Assembly (NCBI GenBank): GCA_030407005.1
Contig: JAUDYN010000001.1
Span: 4,504,378 to 4,568,377, forward strand
Direction: 5' to 3'
DNA length: 64,000 nt
Origin: Desarmillaria ectypa
Lineage: Eukaryota; Basidiomycota; Agaricomycetes; Agaricales; Physalacriaceae
Translations under genes and position numbers: made by a program
Notes under the pieces: model-generated
What the model was told of the DNA's origin: nothing
Database searches by the model: none
Seen by the model: only the letters and a program-made list of their open reading frames with translations
In this document: positions 10,440 to 21,150 of the stretch, in pieces
Layout: the number at the start of each line of letters is the position of its first letter
Numbering within the stretch: position 1 is the first letter of the stretch

Positions 10440-11344
10440 TTGTTGTCATGGATCTTGAGTATCTGTAAACTCGGTGCATGAGTCAACGCATGCCTACACT
10501 CGGCCTTCTCGGTCCTAGCAGTGACTCACACATAATTTTCTTTTGCTTTCTCTATTCTTCTTGCTCATACTAGAATATAATAGAACATTGTAGAATATTC
10601 ATGACTCGAGCCTTTTAGTATATAAATACCATCTGTAACCTTGTAGAAGAAGGAATCAAGCTACTCATCTTCAAGTCCACTTCATTGTGTGAACTAAGCA
10701 TCTGATCGGTTACGCCTAGCGCTTGCCAATCTCCTCGCTTCCTGACTACGCCTAGCGCTTGTCAGAAACCTCATCAGTTACGCCTAGCGCTTGCTGAACA
10801 ACTCGTTGGATACACCAAGCGCTTTCCGACACCAATCCGAAGACTACGCCTAGCGCTTGTCTTCATCTACAGCCCATAATAGCTCCGCGCTCACCGGCTG
10901 CTTCCTACAGTAACTGCTTCGCACTTACTGACCCCTTTACCTCGCAAACTGGACCTCTCAGGTCTCCTCACGAACCCTTGCCGGAATCTATTCTATTCCC
11001 TAACGACATACATCTCTATAACATATCCTACCTCGCTTCGATCATCACTTGTCGCCCCTCACTCTCATATCCTGATTTCGGCAGATTCCTAACAATTGTT
11101 GTGAAAAACGGGGGATGAATAGATCAGTTCGTTCCCAGTTAGTACATGCGCGGTGTCAGACCAATAGTATTGCGCTTGGCTGAGCTCTGCAAACGCATGC
11201 AGATGTACACTACTGTACCTACTTATATACTAAATGCTAATATACTAGAATGTTCTACAACTTTCCTAATATTTCTCTCTTAATCAGCAAGTTCGGCATG
11301 ATGCCGGATTGCCATCATCTCGGCTCAACTCTCAAATCCCAACA
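10440..11344 (+). mobile_element. LTR-like element, 905 bp, flanked by TATAT target duplication
   Basis: Starts TGTTGTCATGGATC and ends CTCAAATCCCAACA, so the ends are TGTTG...CAACA. TATAT lies immediately before (10435-10439) and after (11345-11349). It has no coding sequence. A TATA-like box (AGTATATAAATACC, ~10618) and a run of TACGCCTAGCGCTTG repeats lie inside. At 11088-11102 the sequence CCTAACA-AT-TGTTGTG looks like the end of one LTR-type unit abutting the start of another. The last 248 bp (11097-11344) recur alone at 28157-28404. A solo LTR or a miniature LTR element is the best reading; the superfamily is not determined. Confidence 0.6.
10711..10859 (+). repeat. Interspersed 15-mer TACGCCTAGCGCTTG (4 perfect copies)
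   Basis: Perfect copies at 10711-10725, 10747-10761, 10779-10793 and 10845-10859, with weaker relatives between and after them (TACACCAAGCGCTTT, GCTCCGCGCTCACC). It is partly self-complementary around AGCGCT. Diverged copies occur in the related element at 20850-20940. Confidence 0.8.
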
Positions 11345-11687
11345 TATATTCCTCTAGGAGAACTCTCCTACTCATAAACAGCTCTATATACATTTATCTA
11401 ATTTTTCACACCATGAAAAAGGAATGCTCGCTTATGTCGGTTCTTCAGTTTCTTGGTTACGAACAACCGGCGCATCATTGAACACTGGAAAGATTTCGAT
11501 GGTATCTCCCGTCAAATGTCTGGGCTGTAGTCAACTTAACACAACGACAAACACTTTCTAGAAATATCCCTGCCTCCACTTCCCTCTGAAGCCTTATCGT
11601 GTTTGTCTTCGGGGCAGCGATCTCTCAGCGAATTCATTTTCGTTAAAGTCTCCCTACACTCTTTACCAATTTCTAGAGCTCCTTGTC
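11345..11687. other. Upstream region of the surface-protein gene
   Basis: About 340 bp between the LTR-like element and the ATG at 11688. It contains pyrimidine-rich stretches (11560-11690) usual upstream of fungal starts. I found no signal-peptide exon that joins cleanly to the gene downstream. Confidence 0.35.
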
Positions 11688-12914
11688 ATGGCAGGATTCC
11701 ATGACTTCGGGCAGCGTGATGCCGGGTTGAACCATCTACGGAGGAACGATGATTGTATGCTTGTCATTCCATCACACAAACTTTGGCGATTAAATATTTT
11801 TATAGACTGTTCTACCGGGGGATTCTATATTTCGCCTTCAAAGGGAGTTATCATTAACTCCCTCGAACCTACGAACATTACCTGGGGACCGTCATGCCTG
11901 GATGCGAACGCGGTCGACATACATCTATACGCCCCTTCCATTTCGAAACCGAGGATACACGTTTGGGAGCAAGTGGAGAATGCGAAGGGATCGTACGAAG
12001 CAATACTCAAGCCTCGGTGGTGGAATTCCTCAAGCACGATACAGCTCCAGCTCGTCATTCTACCAACGGGGAAACCCCCTTTTCTCGCTATTCTTCCCGC
12101 AGGACCTCTGTGGAACGCAACGTATGAACAACCGAGGTCGGGTACGCCGGACAGTGCGGACACCTCCAAACCAGATTCTGGAAGTGAAGTCGTCGGCTCA
12201 GTTTCAAACTCCAAGACTATCTCTGCGTGGCAGATAGCTGCCGCAGTTGTTGCTCCTATCGCGTTCATTGCTTTGTGCATAGCGGCGTGGCTGATATGGA
12301 GACGCAAGAAAGCGCGGAAGGAGCGGAAGACGTGGCCTGAGGCAGTGGATAAGAGAATGTCGACCATCAATGATGACTGGCCGAGTGTGACCGCTGCCGG
12401 GGCATCAGTGGCTGTTCGGAGTAGCTTAGTTGGAACGCCTACTCGATCGAATCTGGGAAATCGGCTGAGTTCCAGTTTCTATGCTGGTCCTGGCCAAGCA
12501 GGAGTCGGGGCTGGGTTGTATCGCTATAAGAATGCAGAGGATGGTACATCTTCGTCATCTTCGCATCACGAGGATTCGTTTGCGGTGGGTACGGGAGAGT
12601 CGAGATTCTTGAACGTAGAAGCTGGAGATCCCGAGATTTTAACACCAGAAATTAATAGGGCGGGAGTTAGTGATGGGGTAAGCTGGTGGGCTACCTCCGG
12701 GAAAGGTTAGTAAGGAGAATTTCTTTCTTGTCCATCTGCTGAAGTCAGTTTTTCTGCAGATTCACATGTTGGTCGTATTTTAAGAGCACCCTCGAGGGCC
12801 TACGGCCATGATGAAAATAGTGGAGAATCTTATCGTGAGATGATGATTGGTGTCGACCATACTCAGACGATGGGACCTGATAATATGATGCGTGCCTACG
12901 CGTATCAAGGGTGA
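11688..12914 (+). CDS. Single-pass membrane (surface) protein, 373 aa
   Basis: Three exons: 11688-11754, 11806-12705 and 12760-12914 (introns 51 and 54 bp, GT-AG, phases agree), ending at TGA 12912. The ectodomain (residues ~24-135) has the pattern of an agaricomycete family: ISPSKGVIINSLEPTNITWG, then KPRIHVWEQV, KPRWWNSS and PPFLAILPAGP, with N-glycosylation sequons NIT, NSS and NAT. A Ser/Thr-rich stalk follows, then one transmembrane helix (~162-186, AAAVVAPIAFIALCIAAWLIW), a basic stop-transfer RRKKARKERK and a Ser-rich cytosolic tail of ~180 residues. Such proteins sit in the plasma membrane as wall or adhesion sensors; the precise role is unknown. No cleavable signal peptide is visible from this ATG, so a missed 5' exon is possible. 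The last exon is short and easy to overlook. Confidence 0.8.
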
Positions 12915-14989
12915 GAGGCCATTCTTTGATCCGTCGGTGATGGGAAGTTGTACTCCCTCGATGGGAATCTTATATTGGACCATGTTGCATGGCGCCGGGG
13001 AGAGGGGCTCTCCCGTTACTGCCTTAGATGGTGATTAGAAGGTTTAGTCTTCACTGCTCATACTCCATTTACAATATGTATTATAGCAAGGAATAAATTA
13101 AGATAACTGCTTTTCATAGAGGTCTTATAACCATAAATGTGCCTATGTGCGACTGGCTCGTAACCATCCTTCTCAGACGCGCTCACTCACTTCAATCTGA
13201 CAAAATTTTGTTGTAGTCGCTTTGCTGCTGGACATGCTAGAAGGAGATGAGATGTTCTATGGTTAACATCTTTTTTGCTGTGCACGGTGAATAGACACAT
13301 AGCTTGCTTTGTATGTATTAACTTATTCTTAAGACACGGGGACGCACAATCTATCGTCAAGAACATTTCTGCTTTCTACTTGAAACATATATCAACAATC
13401 GATACTAAATAGTAAAAATGATTGTGTACTACTCACGATGGTGCCGACTCTCCCAGAAATATTAACACCAGTACGAAAGCTGAACTGCAACATAGGATTG
13501 GATCTTGTCACACGCACTGGACAAAAATTAGAGTATTTTTGCTTATGAATATGGAAAAAATACTGAAAGTAGTTGTGACTTTACTGTTTTATACCAATCT
13601 TACAAAATACAATCAAATGTTCTAAATATGTATATCATCGTTTCTGCAAAAATAACAAAAAGAAACATTGTATTTTTTTCGTGTATTTATAGGTAAAATT
13701 AATTTCAATTATTGTGCAGTGACGAGGACTGTGAGAAAAATCGTCATATTCGCCTGCCCGAAAAAATTTAGGAATTGATGAGTTCGGGACGAGATGCCAA
13801 AGGTCGCTTCAAATTCAAGCGGAGTTTGCTTTGATCAATCTTCGTTGCGTTGTCGTACTTTTCGTTGGCTTTCCGCGAAGCATTCACCAAGGCAGGCTTG
13901 TCATACCAGAACAAAGCGTAATTGAGCTGCTCGATACTCCTTGGATGTACTCTGCTCGTCATGCGGTGGGCTACTAATGATCCGTGGCGAATGTGCGAAA
14001 GCATCACACAAGCCACCACAATTACGGAGCTAATCGTCGTGAGGGAAACAAAGGAGGTACACGTGAATCGTCAAATTCGACCTTATGATTATCACTCATC
14101 ACTTTGTTAAGGTGAGCATTTTCGTGGAAATATCTTTTCTACGGCTTTGCCGTAGGCATCCGGACTACCAGGAGGGTTAAAGGCCTTCATCATTAACGGT
14201 CTCTGCAGCAGCGTCTTTTCTGTTCGCTTAGTTGTGAAGTTGTGAAGTCAAAATGGCAAAATTATCGAAGCCTCGCTTGGGCAACTTGTCTGTCGTTCCT
14301 TCTCAGTCGCCCTCGGTATCGCTTAGCGTGGTCAGTTACTGATCTGTAATACACCTCCGGGAATTTACCGCCGCGTTTTGAAAGTATGTCCGAGGATATA
14401 CCGTGGCCTGTAGCATTGTTCCACTGGCTCCACTCTGGTACACATCCTTTCCCATATCTAGTATCCATGATCTAAAGCTTTGCCACGTTCTCAAGATGGA
14501 TAGATGGCTCGGCTCAGGGAATTATCATAGAGCCGTGGCGGAAACACCTATCAGGGGAATGCAGCCTCATTAAAGATTTTCACACGTCGGGTCACGGGCT
14601 CTTCCTCCTGTCTTATCATGTTAGACCCGAGCGATTCTCAGAACAGGCGCTAGTACCATGATACAGTTCAACGATAGTGCCGTGGTACCGTGTACCTTCC
14701 CCTGCGTCTTATGTGGGGGGCTGTGGGACGGTACTACAAGAGCTACTGGCTGCGGCGAAAATCGTAAAGTAAACGAAATTGCACAACGTAGGGAACATTT
14801 TCAGAAACGGTGTGAGGAGGGCTGATGGTCAGTACAGCTTTTTACCAATTATTTGAATGCGTCTTGACGGGATGTCCCTAGTTTCAGGAAAAGGATGAAC
14901 CTATAAGAATAGCTTCCTGTCGTTAAGCATGAAGATGTTAGTTTCTTTAATACTGTCCCATCTGTGTCTTTCCTGACGGCTTCTTCGTT
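12915..14989. other. Mostly non-coding; one weak minus-strand candidate
   Basis: 13000-13760 is AT-rich with nothing recognisable. The minus-strand ORF 14019-13768 (83 codons, containing SIEQLNYALFWYDKPALVNA) and a preceding stretch 14190-14105 (MKAFNPPGSPDAYGKAVEK) look protein-like. I could not join them with a convincing intron and recognise no family. Confidence 0.25.
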
Positions 14990-16422
14990 TACAGACTTGG
15001 TAGCGAAGAAGGCAAGCCTGCACCAGAGAGCCCCTTGTCACACAACAATGCCATTCGTAGTCGATCGCCGCATCGGACGAACCCCGGGCATGATGACGTT
15101 AGGTTGGGGCTGAAACTGAAAGCGCTGTGTAGCGACATGCGGTTGGGGTTGTGTCGGTGTGGCGGCGGGAGCGGCACATACTTCGGTGCCGCTGATGCCA
15201 CCACTTTACTCCTCTAAGCGATATCCGGCCTGTGGAAGTGAGGATTTTTGGGCAGTTCGATGACGAATTGAGCGGAGATACAGTTTCGTAATGCGGAACT
15301 GTCCCAACAGCGAGACGTATGCTACGGTATGCCAACATACACGACTGTGGTAAACGTAACACTCATTTATCGGAGTAGCTAACAAAGCCCTGAATAACCT
15401 GCCAAATCGTGGTGCTCTGTCATCACTTGCGTTTTCGAGTTTAGCGCCATGTCGGCCCCAACGCTTACACCTATGCGTGTCACCGAGGACCGTCACTGCC
15501 AGCAGGGCGGCTAAGACAACTGTTTTCTCAGGGAAGCTTGCACGATGTTGAATGTCTCGGGCATCTACACCGAATCGTGATAGTCACTAGATCTCTTTCG
15601 CTGAGTACGACGAGGATGATCTTCTTGACCTGTCGGCAACACCAGAGCTCCTTCATATGGAGAATGGAATAGCTTCGAATCTTTCGCGCGAACGATATTC
15701 ATCAGTATCAGGTCCTCCCCATCTATATGCGTCGTCGACTCTTCGTCTTCTTACCACATTCGACCTATTGCAACGCAATAAACGGCTTTTAGCCAGACCT
15801 CTCATGGTTCCCGTGTAGTGACTACTCGAGCTTCTGTCTTTCGGCATATCCGGGAACAAAGGCACTCGATCCGAGGGAAAGGGGTAGCCCCCCGGTTTAT
15901 TCCCTAGAAGCGGGGACCTAGGTGGCGCTGTTATCCATAATTGGCAACTCTTCCTCACGATACGGACCGGTTGGCGGTCGCGAAATTTTTTTTCGCGGGG
16001 ATGGTGAAGGTCAGCGATTGGCCAGGGTGTTAATTGGGCTCTTAGGGAAGCATCTTCGAGCTTGTGAACCTGTTTCGAGGGGTTTCTATATGTGTGAGCC
16101 CATGGGAGCGCTGGGGCAGATCCGGGACGAAGTCGAGACCCTCCCATACGGCGGATTTGATCCCCGAGGGACGACGGATGCTATACGGACGTTTCAAAAA
16201 CAGGGCAAGAGTCGAGTCCTCAGTTTATTTTAGACCTTACCAGGAAGACGAGGGCTACAAGAGATGTGGCGGTCAAGGTAGAATCTACGGCGACCAGAAG
16301 TGCTTCAATTGCTGAGGATATACTGCAGGTTCTGGCTCGTTTGACCGACATACTGAAGCGGACATGTGCGCGCATTCTTGATGACATTTTTTGTTTTACT
16401 AAATTGAACGTTCAATAGCCCG
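14990..16422 (+). pseudogene. Unidentified gene, multi-exon or broken by frameshifts
   Basis: Plus-strand coding-like blocks follow one another in different frames. 14996-15217 comes after a GTTTACAG acceptor and contains SEEGKPAPESPLSHNN. 15209-15289 reads PLSDIRPVEVRIFGQFDDEL. 15591-15818 follows a CACTAG acceptor and runs ISFAEYDEDDLLDLSATPE to MVPV and a stop. 16205-16422 contains TRKTRATRDVAVKVE and ends TKLNVQ, stop. The composition (Ser/Thr/acid-rich, then basic) suggests a nuclear or low-complexity protein, but I recognise no domain. Whether these are exons of one live gene or the remains of one cannot be settled by eye; the frame jumps without good splice signals favour decay. Confidence 0.35.
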
Positions 16423-16758
16423 TTAAACCCCAGCTAGTTAGTAAATTTCTATATTCGATATCAGAAAAACGTCCATATTCACCGTGCGCTTGTATCAATC
16501 AAGAAATTGTAACATGTGCAAGGGGCGGCATACAGTTCAAGGTCGAGTTGGGACCGGAAAACGCCGCCACAGCCTCCTTAAAATTTAACATCCACTGAGT
16601 TGTTCTCACGGCTACACAGAGTTCTTTAAAGATCGCCTCCATTACCAACATTCGTCGACTGGAACCTTCGTTTCTCGTACGTCCAGTCTATCTGGCATCA
16701 ACCTAAAGTGAGATCGGCTAACGCTCTTTTCTAGGAAATTGGCACCAACAGCAACAAC

Positions 16759-18114
16759 ATGGATAATGTTGCCTTCCCCACTGCAACAACGGATACTCTG
16801 GGACCCCAATTCATTCATGATCTTCCCGTCGAACTACTCTACGAAATATTTCTTTGGGCTGTACAGGATAATCCTGACATACACGTCATCCAGTCTCCAT
16901 GGGCTCTCAGTCATGTCTGTCAGCAATGGAGGCATGTCGCGACTTCCTTCCCGTGTCTATGGTCGACCATACACGTAGGACTGACGCAAGAGTCGCCGCG
17001 TTATTGTTTCTCTATCAAAAATACCGAGGGACTCGGAACCGCGCTCCGACGGTCTGGAACCACAGCCCTGACGCTCAGGGTGGAGTTTCCCGATCGTGGA
17101 CTCACAGCAGGCCATTCGCGCCTACACGACTTGCTCAAAACTCTGGCGTCGGCTTCACGTCGCTGGAAAAGCATCAAAATGAAAGCTCCCATTTCTGCGT
17201 TCCATGAGCTCTTCGAAGGTGTTATTTTGGGGGCGCTTCCGCTCCTTCAGTCAATTCATTTTGAAGTAACTTCCGACTCTTATTGGGGTGTTACTCCAAT
17301 GACGGCTCGTCTGGCTGCTACTTTTGAAACGGCACCAAACCTTCTTTCCGCGACTCTCCTCCCATTCTTTGCCATCCGTTTACCTTCATCAGAGCTTAAA
17401 GAGCTTACAACCAAGGACCTAACACAGAACGAGTTGTCGTCGATTATCCACGACCTTCCTCACCTCGAAATCCTGAATATAGCTGGTTTGAGAGCCTGGC
17501 ATGCCATCGGATGGGCCCCCACACCTCTAGTTCATACGGCTTTGAGCCAAATTGAGATCGAGAGCACACAAGATCTCTCTCATTTCACCCTCCCAGCGCT
17601 TACCCATCTCAGGCTTTTGAAGCCGTCCTGTTCATCGCCACAAAGTCCGGACTGGAGGACTAACTTCTCGTTGGACGTACTTAAGCGGTTTGTCCTTCGT
17701 TCGGGGTGCTCCATCCGTTATCTTCATCTTCCTATTCACGAAGTTGGGCCCGATGTGACCGGTATCCTGTCTCTCCTCGCCGACACCACGAATCTTCGTG
17801 TTGATGTTAGGAATCCTTCTGTGTACGGGGATCTCCTGAAGACACTCCGAAGCAGAGAGACGTTGCTACTTCCCAAACTAAAAACTCTCGAGTTTTTCGG
17901 AGTAGAGATGTCAGAGGGGCTTTTGGAGAACGTTTTAGGGCTTGTTCAGTATCGATTGAATCATCCAGTGCTGCAACGAATAAAGAAAGTCTATGTCGAG
18001 AAGTGGTCGTTCGTATATGGGAATAGCCATGGCCATTGCGATAAAACCCCTGGGTGGCTACGGGCGCCAGAAGATAACGCGTTTAAGCTAGTACGTACAC
18101 AGTCTTCGGAGTAG
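16759..18114 (+). CDS. F-box protein, 451 aa
   Basis: A single exon with no internal stop. The F-box lies at residues ~18-66: FIHDLPVELLYEIFLWA, then SPWALSHVCQQWRHVATSFP and CLWSTIHV, the standard hydrophobic pattern that binds Skp1. The remainder is an irregular leucine-rich region (LPLLQSIHFEV, LPHLEILNIAGL, LPALTHLRLL, LPKLKTLEF), as in the F-box/LRR-like proteins that are very numerous in Agaricomycetes. It would act as the substrate-recognition part of an SCF ubiquitin ligase; the target is unknown. The start was chosen because the ATG directly precedes the F-box and fits the paralogue at 18713. A second ATG at 16739 is in another frame. A polypyrimidine-AG just upstream (ctcttttctag, 16734) could be a 5'UTR intron acceptor. 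Confidence 0.9.
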   Translation: MDNVAFPTATTDTLGPQFIHDLPVELLYEIFLWAVQDNPDIHVIQSPWALSHVCQQWRHVATSFPCLWSTIHVGLTQESPRYCFSIKNTEGLGTALRRSGTTALTLRVEFPDRGLTAGHSRLHDLLKTLASASRRWKSIKMKAPISAFHELFEGVILGALPLLQSIHFEVTSDSYWGVTPMTARLAATFETAPNLLSATLLPFFAIRLPSSELKELTTKDLTQNELSSIIHDLPHLEILNIAGLRAWHAIGWAPTPLVHTALSQIEIESTQDLSHFTLPALTHLRLLKPSCSSPQSPDWRTNFSLDVLKRFVLRSGCSIRYLHLPIHEVGPDVTGILSLLADTTNLRVDVRNPSVYGDLLKTLRSRETLLLPKLKTLEFFGVEMSEGLLENVLGLVQYRLNHPVLQRIKKVYVEKWSFVYGNSHGHCDKTPGWLRAPEDNAFKLVRTQSSE

Positions 18115-18712
18115 ACCTTTTTATTCACATTTCAACAGGAAGGACCAGGCGGTACTTACCTCATTGAACATTTCGATACCTGTTCAGCTAGAAAATGCTG
18201 TGATGGTCGTCCAAGGATAGAAGCGTCAATCTGATCAACATTATATGGTCCTGAGATTAATGCGCCTGCCGTGCTTAGCGCCGCGATTCAACACCAGGTT
18301 GTCGTCGCCATTTGAACGCGATTTTGGTCACGAATGTCGTTTGTGAAGTGCCTTCGGACCGATGTTTCTTTTAATCAAAAAACCAGTTTCTTACCCCATT
18401 ACGGAAACAATTTCATACAAAATCAAGGGTCCAGGTCGGAAGATCAACTTTCGGACCCACGTTAATCGCGACATCAGGCTTGCGTAACAAACGACATTCA
18501 GGATCAAAATCGCGTTCACCTTCCGTTCATTTCTCTCTCTTGGTCTCACCCACCTCCTACTTTGAACTGTCTGATATTGCTTCAGCCATCAAATCGATTG
18601 TGAGCGTATTTTTGTCCGCCCCGCTCTATATATACTGACGGCCGCCTGGCTTTGACTTTAGTTATAAGACATATTAGCCATTAACTCAAATTCACTCTGA
18701 CGGTGACCTGCA
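18115..18712. other. Spacer between the two F-box genes
   Basis: About 600 bp holding the 3' region of the first F-box gene and the promoter of the second. No coding sequence is seen. Confidence 0.5.
18627..18634 (+). promoter_or_regulatory. TATA box of the second F-box gene
   Basis: TATATATA, 79-86 bp upstream of the ATG at 18713, within a CG-rich stretch (CCGCTCTATATATACTGACGG is the context). The position fits a fungal core promoter; transcription is not shown. Confidence 0.5.
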
Positions 18713-19987
18713 ATGTCAGTACAGTCATCTGGGCCTCCGATAAACCGCCTACCAATCGAGATACTCTTTGAAATATTTGATTGGGCTCTCGTCGACGCTC
18801 TGTCCGACAATCGGTCCGCTGTCCAATGTCCTTGGACACTCGGCCACGTCTGCTTGCGATGGCGACAAACAGCCCACTCATTTCCCTCCCTCTGGTCCAA
18901 ACTTCGCATCCACATCACCGAAAGTTCCTCATTCATTCGCCTCGGCAGGCTAACACCTGTTTCACCTCATGGATCCATTCGTTTCACGGCAGGTCTCGAC
19001 TACGCATTGAGCCGCTCTGGGTCCTCTCCACTATCCTTTCGTGTCGAATTTTCGGATTGGGAGGTTTACTCCCAAGAATTACTTAAACGGCTAGTCTCGC
19101 TCTCCCATCGATGGGAGGACATCATCATAATCGCACCCGCAAGCACTTTCAATACCCTCTTTGAATTGCTCGGCAGCGCCCAACTTCCTCTCGTCCAATC
19201 CATTCACTTCCAGTCATCATCACAATTCTATTGGGACGACATGCCGGCTAAAGATAGATGCACCGCCTTCCAAACCGCACCGAAGCTTCGTTCAGCGATC
19301 CTCAATCCAGTCCTGATGTTGCGGCTACCGTCGTCGCGCATAACAGAATTAAGCATAAGCTATCCTGAGCCTGAGGATATCCCTATTATTCTTAACCAGC
19401 TGCCTTACCTGGAATCTTTCAGGCTTTCCCACTTCACACCTTGGGATATCGACAACCCACTCCCGACGCTCCATACTGCACTACGAAAAGTTGAACTACC
19501 CTCCCTTGACCACCTGGCGTTCTTCACGCTCCCTTTACTCAAATATCTCTGCATCTCTACCATTACTCAGTCATGGAACCGTGAAATAGTCGCTTCGTTT
19601 CTTCATCGTTCATCATGTGCCATCCTTCACCTACAAATATCCCTAAGAGGAAACCTTGGTCGGAACGCTCAAGCTGTCCTCTCTCTATTTCACTACGTCA
19701 CGCATCTCGGTATCGACATAGAAGGATATCGAGATCTTTTCGATAGCCTTCGAAAAGATTCAGCGTTGCTCCCCAACTTAGAAAGGCTTCAACTCCTCGG
19801 AGATCGCGTGAATGACTGTAATCTGAGGGATGTGCTTACACTGGGAGACGCGCGTTCGAAGACACTTCGCGTTATTGATATTGGGGCATGTTTTCGCGTA
19901 GAGCCAACGGAGAACGAGGACCGTCTTGAGATAGACAGACGACTCATAGATGCAGGACTTCGGGTCAGTCTTGTCGTGAGGGAGTGA
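18713..19987 (+). CDS. F-box protein, 424 aa (paralogue of the upstream gene)
   Basis: A single exon. The F-box at residues ~10-58 reads PINRLPIEILFEIFDWAL, then CPWTLGHVCLRWRQTAHSFP and SLWSKLRI. Downstream blocks match the neighbour at 16759 position by position: ALSRSGSSPLSFRVEFSD versus ALRRSGTTALTLRVEFPD, LPLVQSIHFQ versus LPLLQSIHFE, and FQTAPKLRSAIL versus FETAPNLLSATL. The two genes therefore arose by tandem duplication, but they have diverged well and both remain open. The predicted role is SCF substrate adaptor. It has its own TATA box at 18627. Confidence 0.9.
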   Translation: MSVQSSGPPINRLPIEILFEIFDWALVDALSDNRSAVQCPWTLGHVCLRWRQTAHSFPSLWSKLRIHITESSSFIRLGRLTPVSPHGSIRFTAGLDYALSRSGSSPLSFRVEFSDWEVYSQELLKRLVSLSHRWEDIIIIAPASTFNTLFELLGSAQLPLVQSIHFQSSSQFYWDDMPAKDRCTAFQTAPKLRSAILNPVLMLRLPSSRITELSISYPEPEDIPIILNQLPYLESFRLSHFTPWDIDNPLPTLHTALRKVELPSLDHLAFFTLPLLKYLCISTITQSWNREIVASFLHRSSCAILHLQISLRGNLGRNAQAVLSLFHYVTHLGIDIEGYRDLFDSLRKDSALLPNLERLQLLGDRVNDCNLRDVLTLGDARSKTLRVIDIGACFRVEPTENEDRLEIDRRLIDAGLRVSLVVRE

Positions 19988-20374
19988 GTATTTTATTACC
20001 TGCCACAGGCGCTTGGTCCTCAATAATCTTATCGTTCTAGGAAACACCGGTGCGATACCTTTTTTTGTATCAATCATGACCACCGATGCGTTGTGATGTA
20101 GGTTCGCTATCATATACCTGCAGTTATCCTGTTATATACACCACTGGCCGCAAAATTCTAACAACCCATGTATCTCCGCAAGGCCGGTCTTAGTTACCTC
20201 TTTTGCCTCGGTAGGAGTGGTAGTCGCTAATAATAACATTCTGTCTACTGTGCATCTTGAGAACTGCTGCGCGATTTTACCGGCTCAATACAAATTTGGA
20301 ACGGGCACGGGCATCGATAGCCGATATACAACAATAGTTTCTGCGTTTGCCTTATTGCGCATAACGTGACGTCT

Positions 20375-21150
20375 TGTTATGGATGTCAAGTATCCGCTGA
20401 TTCGGTGCATGAGTCAACACATGCCTATATTCGGTCTGATGATGATGATGATGATGATGATCTGAATTGGTGACCCGCAAGACGCTTCGTGACGGGCGAA
20501 CAGGCGGGGGTATAATGCTCATTGTTATGTACGTCTACACCACTACTCGTTGTAATCACTACGTTGTAATACTAATCTACTGGTTCAACTCTATGGGATG
20601 TGTAACTCTCGGTTAAGTTCTACGTTGCTTTTTGTGTTCTCGTTGGGTGTTTTCCATTTTGGTACTAGCAGTGACTTGCGCCTATTTTCTCTTACTTTCA
20701 CTATTCTTCTTTCTCATACTAGAATATAATAGAACATTGTAGGATATCAATGACTTGAGCCCTTTAATATATAAATACCGTCTGTAACATTGCCTTAAAA
20801 AATCGAACGTATCTACTACGTCACATTACACCTTCACTGCGTGAACCCTCAGCTACGCCTAGCGCTTTCTGAACAACCCGTTGGATATACCAAGTGCTTT
20901 CCGACACCAATCCGAAGACTACGCTTAGCGCTTGTCTTCACCTATGTCCCGTAATTGCTTCGTGCTTACAGGCTTTCTATACCGGTAATTGCTTCGCGCT
21001 CACTGTCCCCGCTTACCCCGAAAACGGCACCTCTCAAGTCACCTCATGAACCCTCGCTGAAATCCATTCTATTCCCTAACGACATATATCCTTATAATAC
21101 ATGCTACCTAGCTTTGATCATCCCTTCTCGCGTCACCAGCGACTGCTCTT
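20375..21150 (+). mobile_element. Second copy of the 10440 LTR-like element, 3'-truncated
   Basis: Homologous to 10440-11080 from TGTTATGGATGTCAAG onward. It carries ~200 bp of extra sequence between TTCGGT (20435) and ACTAGCAGTGACTT (20666) that the first copy lacks. It shares the AGTATATAAATACC-like promoter box and degenerate TACGCCTAGCGCTTG repeats (20855-20935). It loses similarity near 21140 and lacks the 248 bp 3' part. The spacer 19988-20374 before it holds nothing that I recognise. Confidence 0.55.
20437..20461 (+). repeat. (TGA)8 microsatellite
   Basis: Eight perfect TGA units plus T, located at the start of the insertion unique to this copy of the LTR-like element. Confidence 0.95.

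Noticed and set aside
11097..11344. Independent insertion of the 248 bp unit at this site
   Set aside because: Its own flanks (ACAAT and TATAT) do not match, whereas the flanks of the 905 bp unit do (TATAT and TATAT), so the larger unit is the inserted one here.
8130..12914. A biosynthetic gene cluster around the 2OG oxygenase
   Set aside because: Only a surface protein, repeats and pseudogenes are nearby; no core synthase, transporter or cluster regulator is visible.
15653..16147. 164-codon minus-strand ORF
   Set aside because: It overlaps better-supported plus-strand blocks with plausible splice sites; it is Arg/Pro/Ser-rich with no recognisable motif.
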